Below, piece by piece: positions 34,701-49,700 of a stretch of DNA of 64,000 nucleotides. Numbering within the stretch: position 1 is the first letter of the stretch; every line of letters starts with the position of its first letter. Made by a program: the position numbers and the translations under genes. The notes beneath the pieces are model-generated. The model made no database searches. It worked only from the letters and a program-made list of their open reading frames with translations, and was not told the DNA's origin. Origin of the DNA: Formicarius rufipectus (lineage: Eukaryota; Chordata; Aves; Passeriformes; Formicariidae); assembly GCA_013399695.1 (NCBI GenBank), contig VXAU01000197.1:4794633-4858632 (forward strand), read 5' to 3'.

Positions 34701-37700
34701 GAAACAAAGGCTGTGCCTCTTCCCTACTCTATCAATAGCAGTGCTAGTTTAATGTTTCTGTTGACATTCAGGAAGTCCTGCCCTCTGCCAATTTATTTTA
34801 TGTTACAGCAATAAACACACTCAAGAAAATGCACAGGGATAGATGAGGGTAAGGGATATAGTCTGAGTGCACAGAACATGGGCAACATGGACATCGCCAG
34901 AGCTTAAAATAAGATCCTGCTATCTTAGCTTGCACTCCAAAGGCAAGGTAGAAGGTAGAACACCTCCAGGCAAGGAGAGGGGGATATTTCAACACTAGCA
35001 AAAGGGGATGCTTTCCTTTGCCACTCAGATGAATGACTCAGGTAGGAACAGGCTACTTGCACAAACACATCAATGCACAGAGAACTTTATCAGGCACATG
35101 GGAACAGCACAATAGAATCACAGAAAGGTGTAGGTTGGAAGAGACCTTAAAGATCATCTAAGCTCCAACCCCTCTGCCATGGGCAGGCAACCTTCCACCA
35201 TGAGAGCCCAACAGGACACTGCTCCTCGGGTACCATGTACCCCAATCATGTAAACTGATTTTACTCTTATGTAATCTCTTACTTTCCTTCCATGCCTCCA
35301 ACCAGTGCTTATTTTACATTAGAATACAAATTGCTCCTGTTTATTTTTAATCTCTTTGACACTTCCTCTATAGCACATGTAGAGCCAAGTCTCCTATTAT
35401 TTCCTTCCAAATGCCACATAACTGCATTGAGTCACCATCCACCGATTCACCTGAACAGATCATTAGTGGATGCCCACTTGAGCAGCTCTTGCCATGACAG
35501 CACATTCTTACAGTATCATCAGGGTATCTGAAGGCAAGTGTGGTGCATCTTCAGAGAAGCAAGGTAGTCTTCACATGTTGGAGCCTTTTTTTAACATATA
35601 TAACATAAGAGTGAGCTGGGAACAGACTGCATGCTGAAGTACCACCCAGATGGCCACCGCTTTGAGCGCCAGATTACAAAAGTGAGACATGCAGACACAT
35701 TTATCTCCACTTCAATTTGGCATGTAGAAACAATGCTTAAAAATAAGCTGTGTTATTTCTCAACTCCAATTTTTGCCTGTTGTTCTACCAGAGTGGGTTT
35801 TTTGTGGGGTGGGGTGTGGCATAAGTTTGGGGGTTTGTTTTGTGCTATTTCTCTACTGGAAGCATTGTGACTAGGCATTAACTTGGTTGTAACAGCCAGA
35901 GATAAAATGCCACTCTCTAAATATTACATGTCACAAGAGACAGTGAAGTTTAAATTATTCATTATCAAGAGTTGAAAAGTGAATCTTTTGTCATCCACTT
36001 TCTACCACTAACAAATTCATTTTCATTGTCAATTAAAAATTACACTTATTTTTTATTTCAGCAGTAATAACATTCAAATCTACTCCTTACATCCAGTTGG
36101 CCAAATAGGAAAGTTACAAATTTTAAAAAATTTAAAACAAATCAAAGTTCAACCAGTGTACAAAGTTAAATGCCATCACACTGTTTTACAATAGATTATA
36201 TGACTCTCCAAGCTTCAAGAAAAAGCACTGTGAGCATTTTCAGGGACAAAAACCAGTATAAAACAATTACTGAACAGCTTGTCAGCAAGAATTAGGCATT
36301 ATAGATTAAAAAGCAAAATATGAAGATATAAGCAACCCTGCTGAGCCTTTCCAGTCAATTTAAGTCTTTAAGCTGAAGTTCTATATTGAGTTTTATGTTG
36401 AGTTGCTTGAAAAAAAGATTCTTATTTACTAAGTTCTGAGTGTGCTGAGAAATTACTCTTCAGATTGTTCCCAATTACTGCCTTTTGAAAAGGCTGCTCT
36501 TGAAAACTGACTATTGAACCAAAACTCTTTGTTTGCCTGGAATTCTGATACTTGACTCAAATTTGAAGCAATTAGCTCTTTGTCTCTCCTGCTCTCTCAA
36601 ATATTCCCTTCAAGGCTAAGGCAAAAGGTAAACTGTGTCATGCTGTGTACGAGTTCCTGACCAAGGGAACAACACCTTTAGTGAGGTTGTTTGTTGTGGT
36701 CACTGACAGGAACAAATATCATTATCCTTCTATTTAATCTTGTTTACATACCCTAGTCTGTCAGTCAAGTCCCAGAGCACATTTGGTGAAGGAATTAGAG
36801 GAGATCCATCATACAGGACCACTGAAGCTCCTGTAGCAAGTGCAGACACGAGCCAATTCCACATCATCCAGCCAGTCTGGAAAACAGAAGATACCTACAT
36901 CAGTTTACCTTCATCAGCTCCCAGTCTGCTGTTCTGGCAGCTCTAGCACAGGATCAGGACTGGTGCCTGCTGTCACATGCTGGCACAGGAGCTACAGGCA
37001 ACTATAAAAGGATGGACAAGTGCAGATCTTGACAGAAGCAGGACCAAGGCACGATCCCTGCCCTCATGCAAGAGGTACCACCTTCCATCCACTTCCCTTG
37101 CTTGAAATTTTCCTGCTGTAAGGAACTGTTAAACCAACATCCAAGTTCATGCCCATCTCTGCTTATTATGTCTAACTGTATTATTTAAGAATCAGCAAGT
37201 AAGGCTGAAGCACTGGTTATCCTCTCACCTGTCCCAGGACTGATCAGCTACATGTTCCTGATGGATGCTCATCTAACTCAACCTTACAAATATCTAATGA
37301 GATGGGAATTTCAAGCCTCCCCCCACAGGTAGCTTTAAGGCATGAGTCAAGAGACAAGACAACTTTGAGACAAGGCAATTACAATGATCCCTCCACAGAG
37401 ACATTGCAAACTGACTAGGCATGTTAAAGTTCAGAAAGGAGCTCATGAGGAAAGATGTGAGCCTTCTGAAACCACTGCAGTAGTGGGAGTCTTTCGAATC
37501 ATTTTTCTTTATCACAGTATTAGGAAAAAAACCAAAACATCCCCACCATATATCTGAACTCCTACACAGATCATGTTTACTCCCTTTCCTTTCCCAAATT
37601 TAGACTTGGGCAGCTTTCCTCCCCATCAAAACAGAGGCATAACAGAAATTCCCATCTTCTCTGTGCTCTAGCCCTGCATGATGCAGCAAGCTGGAATCTG

Positions 37701-40700
37701 ATTTGCAGGTGATATTCATGAGGCAATTTGATCAATAAACCTAAGAGACTGTAAAAAAAAAATCAATTCATTTTCCTCACCAATTAGGTCAGAAAGATTG
37801 AACATGGGTTTGACCTTTCATCAGACAGGTCCCTGTAGCATTGTATTACTTTTTTAAACGCAGTTAGGCAAGACAATCCCTTGCACAACAAAGATTTAAA
37901 AAACTCCAAAATGTACTTGTAGATTTGTACTTGCATGGAAAGCTGTCTCATCTTTATAAGAAACACATATCTTAGAAGTGCCTTAAGCCCCACTCACTGT
38001 TGTGTAGTACATAATCACATCACTGCTGGTCATGTTGCCATGAAGAATGTGTTCCTTCAGGTGCTGTATTAGTGTACCCTGAAAAAAAGAGCAAAAGAAA
38101 AAAAATAAATAAATGAAAACCAAAACTGACAGCATATTAAGACTTAAAAAATACTAATGTAGTCAATACATTGCAGGATGTACTGCAGGATTAAAGCAAG
38201 TATTTCCTTTATCTACAACTGAAGTCAATCCCAGGGCCTCTCTACAGCAGCAGCAATTGCATTCCTCATTCTCATAACTTTCCAGCCTATCTCATTACAC
38301 CTCAGCAATTCCCACTGCACACCACTTTTAATCCACAGAATAAGTAACTTCCTTCACTTTCAACTCTGCACAGCCAGAGTTGCAGAGTACTCCACACAGA
38401 CCATAATTTTAAACAGCAGGCTTTTACCAGTCAGATTTTCCAAGATAAGCCCTTTGACAGTTTCATTTTCAGTGTATTTGGGCAACTGGGAGAAATGAAG
38501 GACTGAGAGCTGCTATCAACTGCAGCAGCTGCTATACATTAGCACTATGGATCCAAATTATCTTACCTATTAACATCTAGGAGACAAAAGACCTAACACT
38601 AGAGATCTCTTGTAAACACTGAAGGGACTAGCAATGTGAAATGTCTCACTGCTCAGAGCATCAATATTAATAATGTACTTAAATATATTGCTTCCTTTTC
38701 TTTTGTTGGAAATGCTGCTAAAGGACCCTTGATTATCATTAAAGCATAACTTGTTAGGATAAATAAATTTACACACTACTTCATTAAGTCACTTCACTGC
38801 AGTGACAAATTAATGTGGCTGATGTTAAAATAAAAAATGGTTTTTGCATTTATGCAAGGAGTTACAGTGAAACTATTAAGAGCTTCATAAGCATGAAACA
38901 AGATTTACACTGAAAGAAAACACATTACAGATAAACATTTGAAATGAAAAAGGAGAGTCATAAAACTGGCACACGCTTCAGGAGAAAAAAGGCAGAAAAC
39001 ATTAAATAAAAATAAGGGAGTAAATCTTATTTTCGCTTCACAGCTCAAAGGAATCAGGTCTGAATTCACCTGCTGGTGGTGGAACACCCTCAGCTGTCAC
39101 AATGCTGCCATCTAGCTACAACTACCACCTTCTACAGCTGAAAATTACCAAAACCCATCAGGATTTAGAAACACTGTGTCCAACCGATTTGTTAAGGTTG
39201 CCAGAAGAATTGCAGGTGTTAACATAATTACTGCATTTACAAAAAGAAAGCACATTGCCCCTGCAGATGATTCTGAAAGAGCAACAGAAAATAGCAAAAT
39301 TACAAGTCAAATTCAATTAAAATAAATATTGGTTTTCTTTTTCCTTCATTTAGTTTTTGCCATTTCACAGTTTTGAAACAAAAAGAGAATTTTTAACAGT
39401 GACTTCAAGGTAGAGGCCATGAACTATTCCCTTGCAAAACCCATTAAGTCTCAGCCTGGAAACAAAGGTACTGTGGGAGAAGGCAGAGCCGTTAGAAAGA
39501 GCTCACAGCCCAAGATGCTCTCTCAAGTTTATTTATGGAACTCGTTTATTTATAGGACTTTTGCAACCCTCAAAATAAATCCCAAGCATGTAGCATTCCA
39601 TGACACAGATCTGGCAGCTGATAGAACTTACTGGTCTGCTTGTCTTCACCGGGCTCACCAGACAGCTGGCAAAGTGCTGAGCATCTGGAGTGCCAAAAAA
39701 AACCAGCAGGCACTGCTGCTCCTGAGCCACTCCTGAGCTCAAGAGGGACAGTGCTGGGCAGTTACACAGCTGAGAGCCTGCCATGAGGAGCTACTTGTGG
39801 CTGCCCATCCTGGTCTCAAACCAGCAATGTTCTCTACATGCTGTTCAGGAAGAGTCCAAGCATGGAAAATCCTTAGAGAGCTGCCTACAGCTACACAAGG
39901 AGTCTGCAGCAGGGCAGGTGTGTGAGCCCAAGTCTTGCAAGTCTTTAAGATGGAAAGAAATGAACTGATGTGGATTTTAAATAACAAATTATCTCTTTTG
40001 ATAGCTGGGAATACAGAAGAACTGCAAAGGGGTCTGTGTGAATGAGGCAGGAAGCAGAACCACAGTTTTGAGGACTAAAGAATAAGTTATTCACTAATGT
40101 CTTTTCATGTATTAAAAAGAACCCTCCAAATGTCTTTCTATAGCATAACCAAGTAACTGTTCAATTCATACAGACCAGAAAAAGCCTGACCCCTCTGAGA
40201 CACCAGTTTTCAAAACATCTCCCATGACCTGTCTGCATTTTCTTTATATATGTCATTTCATTGTGCATCAAGAAAACAGAATATGTGCAGGGAAAACAGA
40301 CCAGAAACATAACTGCAGACTTAGATAAACTGAGTTGTGAATTTAAAGTAAGCTGCCTATTGGCATCTAAAATCAGTACAGTAATAACACAGCATCAAAG
40401 CACACTATAAATAAGCAATACTTGAAATGTCTTCACTGAAATGTCATCTCCTCTTTCTGTTCTAACTACCAAAACCAAACTTGAGTTAATCTAAGGCTGG
40501 AAAATGAGACAAAGATGGTGGGCTAATTTTGCTGTTGAAAGAAATGAAAATCCTACTATTAATTCCAGTGGAAACTAGATTAAGCCAAGAACAAAGAGGA
40601 ATCCAACCAAATATGTAGAGGACAACTAAGAATTTATTTGCAAGGGCTTTTTGGAGGTGCTATTCAAACTGACAGATACAAACAGTGCAACCCCCGAGGC

Positions 40701-43700
40701 CTCTGATGCAACAATTTGTTTTTAGGCCGGTGGTGTTGGAACCAGAACTTGTGGGGGAAAAAAACCAAACAAACAAAAAATCAACCTGCAACACAGAACT
40801 AGAGCTGCTCACTGGGAACAGAATCATTACAAGCCTATTCAGCCATCCATCACCTGCCCGCCTCCCCAGCAAGGATGAGTAAGTACTCTGAACCTAAACT
40901 TTAAGGTAGCTCTGTATGAACTGAAGAGATGGAGAGCCATCATGACTCAGAGCAAGCTAAGCAGCCACACAGGTAACACAGAAAGAACTTTGCAAAGTCC
41001 TATTGTCTGATCTACATCTATGTTTTCAGCTCTGTTTATCATCCATCAGTGAACAAAAACACCTGTTCTGTTTTTACTAATCCACCTCTGCAAGTACTTA
41101 ACCAGTCTAAATCCAGAACAGCTTCAAAACAGCTGTCAAACTTCAAAATACATCTTTTTTTCTTCTTCACAAACATTGTCTTTGTGTACCAGAGGGACCA
41201 TCTTGTATGTCACATGCTGCCTGGTATGAACTCTTATTGATAGCATATAAAGCAGAGTGTTTATAGGCAGCAAGGGATTTGTCTGTGGGCAAATCCTCCA
41301 GTCCTTGCCATCAAAGAGAGACAAGAACATACACACTATAGGCACAGCATCAAAGGATCCTGCCCTCAGGCCACCCAGACAGACAGCCTTGAAGGATGTT
41401 CATCCTGACTTTCACAGCAAACAGCAGAAATTATGGACTCTGGCTAAAAGTTGTGCAGTTCCATTTATACCCATTGGTATAAGTGCACTGGACAACACAG
41501 TCTGCCTGCCTTGAGGGGGAAAAATGCCTTTTAAGGATTATCCTAATGGCAGAGTTAAAGTTTCAACACTATGCCTGACTGCTGGAGTCACTTCCTGTAT
41601 TTTAAGAACTTGAGAACATCAGTAGTAAATTGAAATACTATGAGTATGGATCATTCTGGCACTAATATCATATTACCTGTAGCCACAACAGGACATGGCC
41701 TAAAGCAAGGTTTCCATACAGAGCAAAACCTACATTCAAGGAGATTGTAACCTTCTGGCTTCCTTCATTAAAAAAGGATTGATAACTGCTAAACAAAGTT
41801 TAAAGAAAAAAAAATCTACATAATAAACTGCAAGCTCCCTATGGGCCTCAGCTTGGCAGTGTCCAAAAACCAGTTCCAAGCACCTAATTCTTTGGCTTTT
41901 CCTCTACAAGTATCAGTCAGGACAGTTCTATTGGTGCTTTTGTGACTGATACTTGCTGTCATGAAACACCTGAAAACTGAAAGGTCTCTAAACCAATATT
42001 TTTTATATCCTTATCAATCCATATTTATTTTCAAATAGCCAGAGATATAAAAGTTCACTGCAAGTTACTGAAAAACTCTCAGCAATCAATTCTTCCTTAA
42101 AGTACACCATGATATGATGCTGTTAAAGGAAAAATGTAACTCATGCAGTTAAATTCAGGCAGTGCAGCTCCAGGAGGGAAGACATACCCCTCCTGAATGA
42201 ACCATGCATTTTGGTGCCCCTGTTGTGCCTGATGAATACATGATGAAGAGAGGATGACTGAAAGGCAGCTGCTCAAACTCCAGCTGGGGAGCCTGGTCTC
42301 CTTTCCCAGTAGCCAGAAAGTCTTCTAAAAAGACGCTGCAGAAGAGAGGGGAAAAAGGAACATTTGGAAAACTTCTGAAAGCATCACCCCAGCCCATACA
42401 TAGGATTATCTCTGTACCCAAAAGCTCTTTTACAATAAGCCATATACCCAAACTATGTATATAACTTCTATTTCTAATCTCTTAATTACTAGTGGCTTTG
42501 TTTCCTTTTTTGTTTTAAAATAAAATGTTAGTATAATATTGAGATGGAACACAACAAAATCAAGCCTACAAATCTGCCCCCATGACCAGCCTTAACAGCT
42601 CAAAGCAGACAGGAATAAACTGAGTCTAAGTCTGAAGTCAATCATTTCCAGAAAGTGTTAAATATACAATATCCAAACCAGTAAACAAGCAAAAGAAATT
42701 CTCTAAAAATGTCACCTGAATTATTAATTATTCATCTCTGAAAGCCACTTTGTTCTCCCTGCTATGTCCTATTGAATTCAGCCTTCACTTCAGAGCCAAT
42801 AATACCAACAATGGTTTTGTAGGAGCAAAACATCGGCAGCAACCTACACTATTTCTGTTTGCAGTATGAAGCTGGACCCACATCAAATCTGACTAAATCC
42901 CGTTTTCTGCGAGTTCAAGAGGTCAGGCAGGCAGTTTCCATAGCTATCAGCAACCATCTCCTCCCCAGCTTGCACACTCACAGCTCACAAGCTCCATTAC
43001 CTGTTTGGAATCTTAGAAATATCTATGGTTTCTCTTGAGGAGACATATGGAATCACTACCACTTTTTTTAAATCTGGAAGCCCTAGAAGAAAGAAGAAAA
43101 CAATTATTTCCTACATTGTTACATAACTAAAGGTCCTCTGTGCCTGATTGAATCATACAGTGTAATGCACAAACTAACAGAAATAATTGATGCATTGAGT
43201 ATTGAAACCCCAAAAGACTAAACTGTTAACTAATTTCCTCAATATTGCCAGCCTTTTATATGTAAATCTGCAAGCTCCAGCGCTGTAATACCTCTTCATT
43301 TGTCTTCAGCAGCACTTTGCTTAAGCTCAAAAACACTATCTATTTCTAGGGCTGACTAATTTCTGGTGATTTACATTAAGACTATTAAACTTACAGAAGA
43401 GACCACTCAGATCTCTTCTGAAAATCTAAGTGGCTACAGTGATACTGTAAAGAAGGGTCAGCAATAAGCAGTGCTAGTGCAGGTTTTGTGTGCTTGCAGA
43501 ACTACAGCATAAACATGACTAGATGGGGTGCAGTGAAATACCTTTTACCACCCTCAGCAGCTTTTCCAAGTGGTTGTGTTCTTTGCCATTGTATATTACA
43601 GCTTCAACAGAGAAGATGAGTTTAGGTTGAATTTGAGAAAATCTGTCCAGCACACCCTAGGGACAAAAAGGAAAATAAGCTTTTTAAAAATTAGATTTAC

Positions 43701-46700
43701 TGCTAGGAAACCTCAGTGAATGCTAAATGCAAACTTCAAGCAAGGAGTAAACACAGGAATTAACAGTTCTGAAAAGACTGCATGGTTTCACTCACAAAAA
43801 AAACTCCAAAGTGCAACAGGTTTGTAACAATCTATTTCATGACCCCAAAATGTATCACCCAGTAGTACAGATAAAATCCCCACAGATTGCAGAACGTCAT
43901 TCACTGAAGGGTCAAGCTCACAAAGCTCTCTAAGCAGGTTAAAAACCACCTGGAGAGTCAGATGTAAACACCTCAGAAAAGGACAAGGCCCTGTGATTGA
44001 GCAGGAGTTGGGCACTAATTTACACAAAGGACTCCTGGGTGCACCTGCAGAAGGTGCTCTCCATGCCCTTGGCTTGACAGGGCTCCGCTGCTGGGGGGGC
44101 TGCATGGGGGAAAACAAACAGCCCAAAGCAAACACTTGGGGGAGATGCATTTATCATAGGGTGAGGTAGCACTTCCCATGAACTGGCAGCTTTGTTCTGC
44201 TGCAACTAACAAAGGAAATTATACCACTGGTTTTTAAGCAGAATACTTACATATTGAATAACATGCATACTACCAGCAAAAGCTACCAGAGCTCTTTTAG
44301 AATCTCTGGGGCAGGAGACACTGAAATGCTAAATTTTCAGGTGCTTCCTCCAGCTCATACTGTTTTCAGAAATTTACCACAGCTATCATCCTATTTGAGA
44401 TTAAAACCCTCCTGGCATTTACTTTTTATCATGTACACTGCATGCAGCAGCCTATGAGAAATGGACCCTTTCGTATTCAACAGCAAGAAGCAAATCTTTT
44501 TAATAAAACCACTCAGCACATAGTGATGTTCAAACCTCTATAGTTACATTACTTGAAGCATTAAGAACTACAAGATTACTCAATATTGTAAAATTGTCAG
44601 CTAACTGTTCAAGAACAAATCTCTAAAACACATTGCAAAAAAGTCAGACTTAAGTCAGAGGCTTATGGCTCCCAGCATTCTTTATTTTTCTGTTTTCCAT
44701 TTGCCCTCTACTTTGCAGCCAATGTGAGAAACAAATTACCAAACCATAAGATGAATGCAAAAACATCACAATCAACTGATCTCTGCTAAACTTCTCTTTT
44801 CCAGGCTGGGCTGCTCAGAGTAGCAAGAAAGTGTGTTGCAAAATCACAGAAGTCCAGTGCTGACAACTTCCCCACACCATCTCTTCAGGAAAGCTCACTG
44901 AACCCCACAGACAAGGTACAGAGATAGGACTAAATATGCAAGTCTCAGCTGAGTATGTTACTTAACAGTTTCTCTCATACCAAAGATCCATTTAATTTTC
45001 CTTGTTCACATAAGAAAATACAGTCTCAATGCACTGGCACTCAAATGCATCAAAGTAGTTTAAAACAAAAATCACTAGAATCTGTTTTAGTGAAAGAAGA
45101 GCTTTCCAAGAAGCCCTTAGTGTGTAAGTTAAGAAACTCAAAAATGTAGATTTAATCAATACACTACAATACTCTCTAAAGAATAAACTACTTTCTTAGG
45201 TATATGGCCATACCTACTCCTTTGTACCTTTTTAAAGAACAGGCCAAGCAGCCCCACACATGTGCTGTATGTATTTATGTATTTGTGTGTACTCATGCTG
45301 AGCACAAAGCACACATACCACATTTCCATGCTGCCTGCTGTTTAAAAGTGAAGACCAGTGAGAACTGAGGGCACTCTAACAAAAGAAGCAAATCTGAAGA
45401 GAAGTGTGAATCAGAAACAGAAATGACTCCAATACTCAGGGTCTTACTAAACCTGCTAACACATCATTAGATTCATTAGCACTGGCAGGACCAAATCCCC
45501 CAGGGCAGCCTGGTATGATACAAAGACAACACAAGCAGATGGAACATGTAATTACTACATTGGAAGTTTAATCCAACCAGATGGCTCAGCAAGGAATCAT
45601 TTTCACAAAAGGCTCAGGTATAGCAGATACAGCTCATTCAATTCTATACTCCTCAAATCCAGTACTAAAAATGGCACAGGACCCCACAACTGGAGCTGCA
45701 CTGACTGTGCCAGAGCTCACCAGAAGGTTCCTCCCCTGGTTCTAAGAGTAGAGCTCTTCTGTAAACTCATCTATCCAGCAATTTCTCATGCACAGGCCAC
45801 AGAGCATCACTTTCCTATTAATACATGGAAATGGATAACAGGGACTAGAGAAAAGAAGCAAAAGCTGCCAAGAGCAGCATTCTGCGTGGGAGGGAGCTCA
45901 CTGGTTCTCTGACAGCAGACTTCCTGAATGCTTGAAGCCTTTGGATGTATGGCATTCAGAGCCTGCAGTGTGTAGGCAGTTCTGAAAAGTGACATTTCTA
46001 AGCTTCACAAAATATATATACATAATTAGACTTGAAATGATGAAAATGCTACACTGTTTCCCAAAACACAAATAGAAAAAATGTCTTCATTTACATTAAC
46101 AGGACTAATGCAACTGCACAGAAGGAGGAATCTTTTCCTTACAGTGGAAGCCAGTATCTCTGAGGATCTCTGCTGATCTCCCTCAAGATTTTAGGGTTTG
46201 AACTCATGCCAACACATGCTGCCAAAGGAGGATAAATGATATTGATGGCACTGCTGCTCTAAGGCTAAGTTTCATTAAAAAAACTATCACAAAAACTCAA
46301 TAAAGCTGGGCACTGAAAATAACAGCACATCAACATGGACAGAAAACATACTAGTTCTCTGTAATGCAAGCAAAATGAGCAATGTTCCCCCAGATGAGAG
46401 ATCAAATCAAATTGCAAAGATACTCCATACTGTCATTTTCTGAGCAAGCACAAAGTTGTAGAAGAGACTGATCATTACAGCATGTAATGTTTTTTTTTCA
46501 TCTTTTTTTTTTCAGAACATGGAATGCTGTCGCCCTCTAGTGCTAATCCAGGGAGCACCATTCCATACCTTTAACTGCCACTGGGGTTAAACGCCGAAAC
46601 TCAGGGTATTACCTAAAAGTCTTGGCGTTCTGTGTTCTGCAGTGCACAGACAGCACATTTCCCAAATGCTGTCATGTTAACCTTTAGGCAGAAAAAAGGT

Positions 46701-49700
46701 CCAGCACTCCACTATAGAAGTAATTTGTATCTGCTCATGTGTGCTAAAGACTTTCCAAAGAAAGTTAAATACATTCCCAAAGCTTTCAGGGCACATGTTT
46801 GGATGTCACAATAATTTTTACTGTATTTTACACACAACATTTATTTCTGCACTGAAAAGTTTAGCAGGTTAGTGATATTAGCCTGAAATCCATCACCTTG
46901 CTGGCAAGCATCCTTCTGAAAAAGGCCAAATGGGGTGGTGTTGAATTTACCCACACAGGAGGCAAAGGATGGGACTACTTAGGGAAAGAAATCAGAATGT
47001 GACTAAGCAGCCTGGGGCAAGATTTGGTACAAAGGACCAAGCCTCAGTCAACTCGGTTGAACTGCTGCTCATTTGCACACTTAATATAATAAAAGCTCAC
47101 CAAGACTATGGAGTCCACCTGAAAATATCTCAAAAGTGAGCAGTTAAAAGTTACTCAAATCACTAGGCTGAAAACCATTACTGATAACTTGAAAGGAAAT
47201 GTTCGAGCTCGTGTAGCTAAAAAAAAAAATAAAACCAATCCGGAGTACTCAGCTGTGCCAGGAGGTGGCAGCAAGACTAAAGTGAAGAGAATCGATGTGC
47301 CACTTGAATTTATCACCCCCACATTTGTCTGAAACACAGCGAGAGCTCTCGTGCACGTGCAATGAGAAGACTCACGTTAATGCCAAAGTCTGGTGACGTG
47401 GAGCTCCAGATGGCACCGATACTCGCAGCAGCCAGCATCGCTTCCACGGCATGCACGCTGTTTGGCAGGTAACCTAGGGCAGGGTTGGAGTGGTTAGAGA
47501 TGGAGAAACACTAAAAACCATCAAATCTTGCAGTAAATACAATACAGACAGTAGACAGATATGAGGAATACAAAATCCTAGACTGAAGCATCATTTGAAG
47601 TTCCACACACAACCACAGTGTCCTGCTTTGAAGTCAAATCCATTGCACAGGGAATTAGAAATAAAATCATTTATAAAAATATTTGTATAAGGTTTTTTAT
47701 GTACAAAGTTTTTCCCAGTTGACAAATGTTCTTGCTTTAAGAATAAGAGGGAAGAACACTGAAAAGAATAACTGGGAGAGAAAGTTTACGGATTGATTAG
47801 GGTACCTAGAGACTAAGAACACAGCATGTGCCTAGGAATAGAACAGGTCTGTAGGAACAGCCATTAGAGAAGAAATAAGTATCTATCTGGAAAGAAAGGT
47901 TATAAATAGTTCAAAAGCAGAGATTCAGCTTTACAAGGCTAAATATTATCTGGTAGACACTGCCAGAATCTTAAACACAAAACAAGCAAAACCAGTGTCT
48001 CAGCTGATAAGGGAATAATACAGTGGGACAAGCCCTGGAACATTCCCACAAAAATGTGGCTCTTCAGGTTTCTCTCGTTAGCTTGCAGCAAGATTCCAAG
48101 ACTTAAATTCAATTCATTAAGAAATACAGAATAAATTCATGTCAAAGAAGTTATATTTTCAGTGTGCTCAATTTGAGCAACTGTCCAGAAGGTGCTGGGT
48201 GGCTGAGATTGACTCTGCACTGATCAGAATCCAACTCAAATAAAAACACACAACTGGGATTCACAAACTACACTGAGTTAGGTTAAAGATCTGGAGTTTC
48301 AGATTGCCCTTCAGCAATCAAAATTATGTCCAAGTACTTAAAAAAAAAAGCACAGAACAGGCCTAATCGTAGGACTCTGACATCTAATTAGAATTCAGCA
48401 TTTGAAAGCAAACTCAATGGGCAGTAAAAAATGCTTTCCACCTGCTTAACAGCAGTGCTGAGCAGGGACAGATCTTGAACTGCAGGTACATCACAAGGCC
48501 CTATCAGACAGGAAACACTCACTAGTGGTGCAAGGCATCTCTCAAAGATGCTTATGGATGTATTTTTCAGGACAGGAACCAAGATCACAGATCTTAACAG
48601 CAGCTTCTATTACATTAACTTTATCAAGTAGGAAGATGCTGAGCTTGAATTTTGCCAGTTTGTCCACACACCTTGAAAAAATTAATCATTTTCCAATTTG
48701 GTATTAAGTTCACAATTAAGTCTTAAATTGAGATTTTTTCCCCCCCCCATGATTAAAAAAAAAAAAAAAAAAAGAAAATCAGTGAAAGCAGTTCCTTAAA
48801 CCAGCACACCCACTTCAGCAGTAAGCAGCTGTGCTTTTGGGAGTAGTAACTTTGAAAACAGCATTGTGACTTAGGCCCAGCAATTTCTCAAAAACACACA
48901 ACTGTGAATAAAAGCTTCCTACCATGCTAAGATAAGTTACTCCCTAGAATTGCCTACAGCTTATGGTATTTTGTTCAGTGAAGCTCTTAAGCACATGAAG
49001 TGCAGCAAAACCTCATACCCATAAAGGCATTATCTATTTTGCTATTTTCCCCTTGGGGCCAAGGTTTATAACACAGGGTACAGTATCCAAAAATCTTTGT
49101 GGTTTTTCTTCTAAAAAAAAATATTCCTCCCTAAGTGATAATTTGAAATATATAAACCAGAAGAGATTTAAATGTCATTGTGTGTGACAGAAGCAGTTCT
49201 TTAATTGATGCCAAATATTTCCACTGAGCATTTCTTGGATGGGATCATCAGGGGGCCAGAGTGCAATCCAAACTGAAAGATCTCTCCCCATGCTTTGGAC
49301 CACTTGATACCTCACCACAGCTTACAAGTTTCAATTCTATTATAAGCAATTCTCCCTTTCACCACTCCTACACAAAAGCCCTTCAGGCAAGAACACAAGT
49401 CTCTGCTGATTATCGTGAGCCAGACAATTATATAATTACTTGCATTTGTCAGTTGGCTTTGAGGTGGTGGTTGAGTTTTGAGGATACCAGCCAAAACTGC
49501 CCAAAGGTATGAACCATGGACAGCAACTTACTCTGCGTTTCTATATCTTTACCTGATCACACTCAGGCAGCCAAACCTGACCACTGGGATTTCACAGTTG
49601 TCTCAATACCAGGTATTAGGACTAAAAATGTATTGCTATTCTGGCTAGAGATGCTTCAAACACAGCAATGTAAAACTTCATATTCTTTCTCTCAACAGCT

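Larger units (their letters stand above)
43657..47375 (-). other. AACS intron 5
   Basis: GT-AG intron of about 3.7 kb. It holds two CTCF-like motifs (46530-46543 and 47258-47271), listed separately. The remainder is AT-rich unique sequence with no recognised feature. Confidence 0.85.

Noticed and set aside
39100..39116. Third CTCF-like site (CTGCCATCTAGCTAC) in AACS intron 8
   Set aside because: The core matches, but three positions at one end do not fit the consensus; too weak to list as a site.
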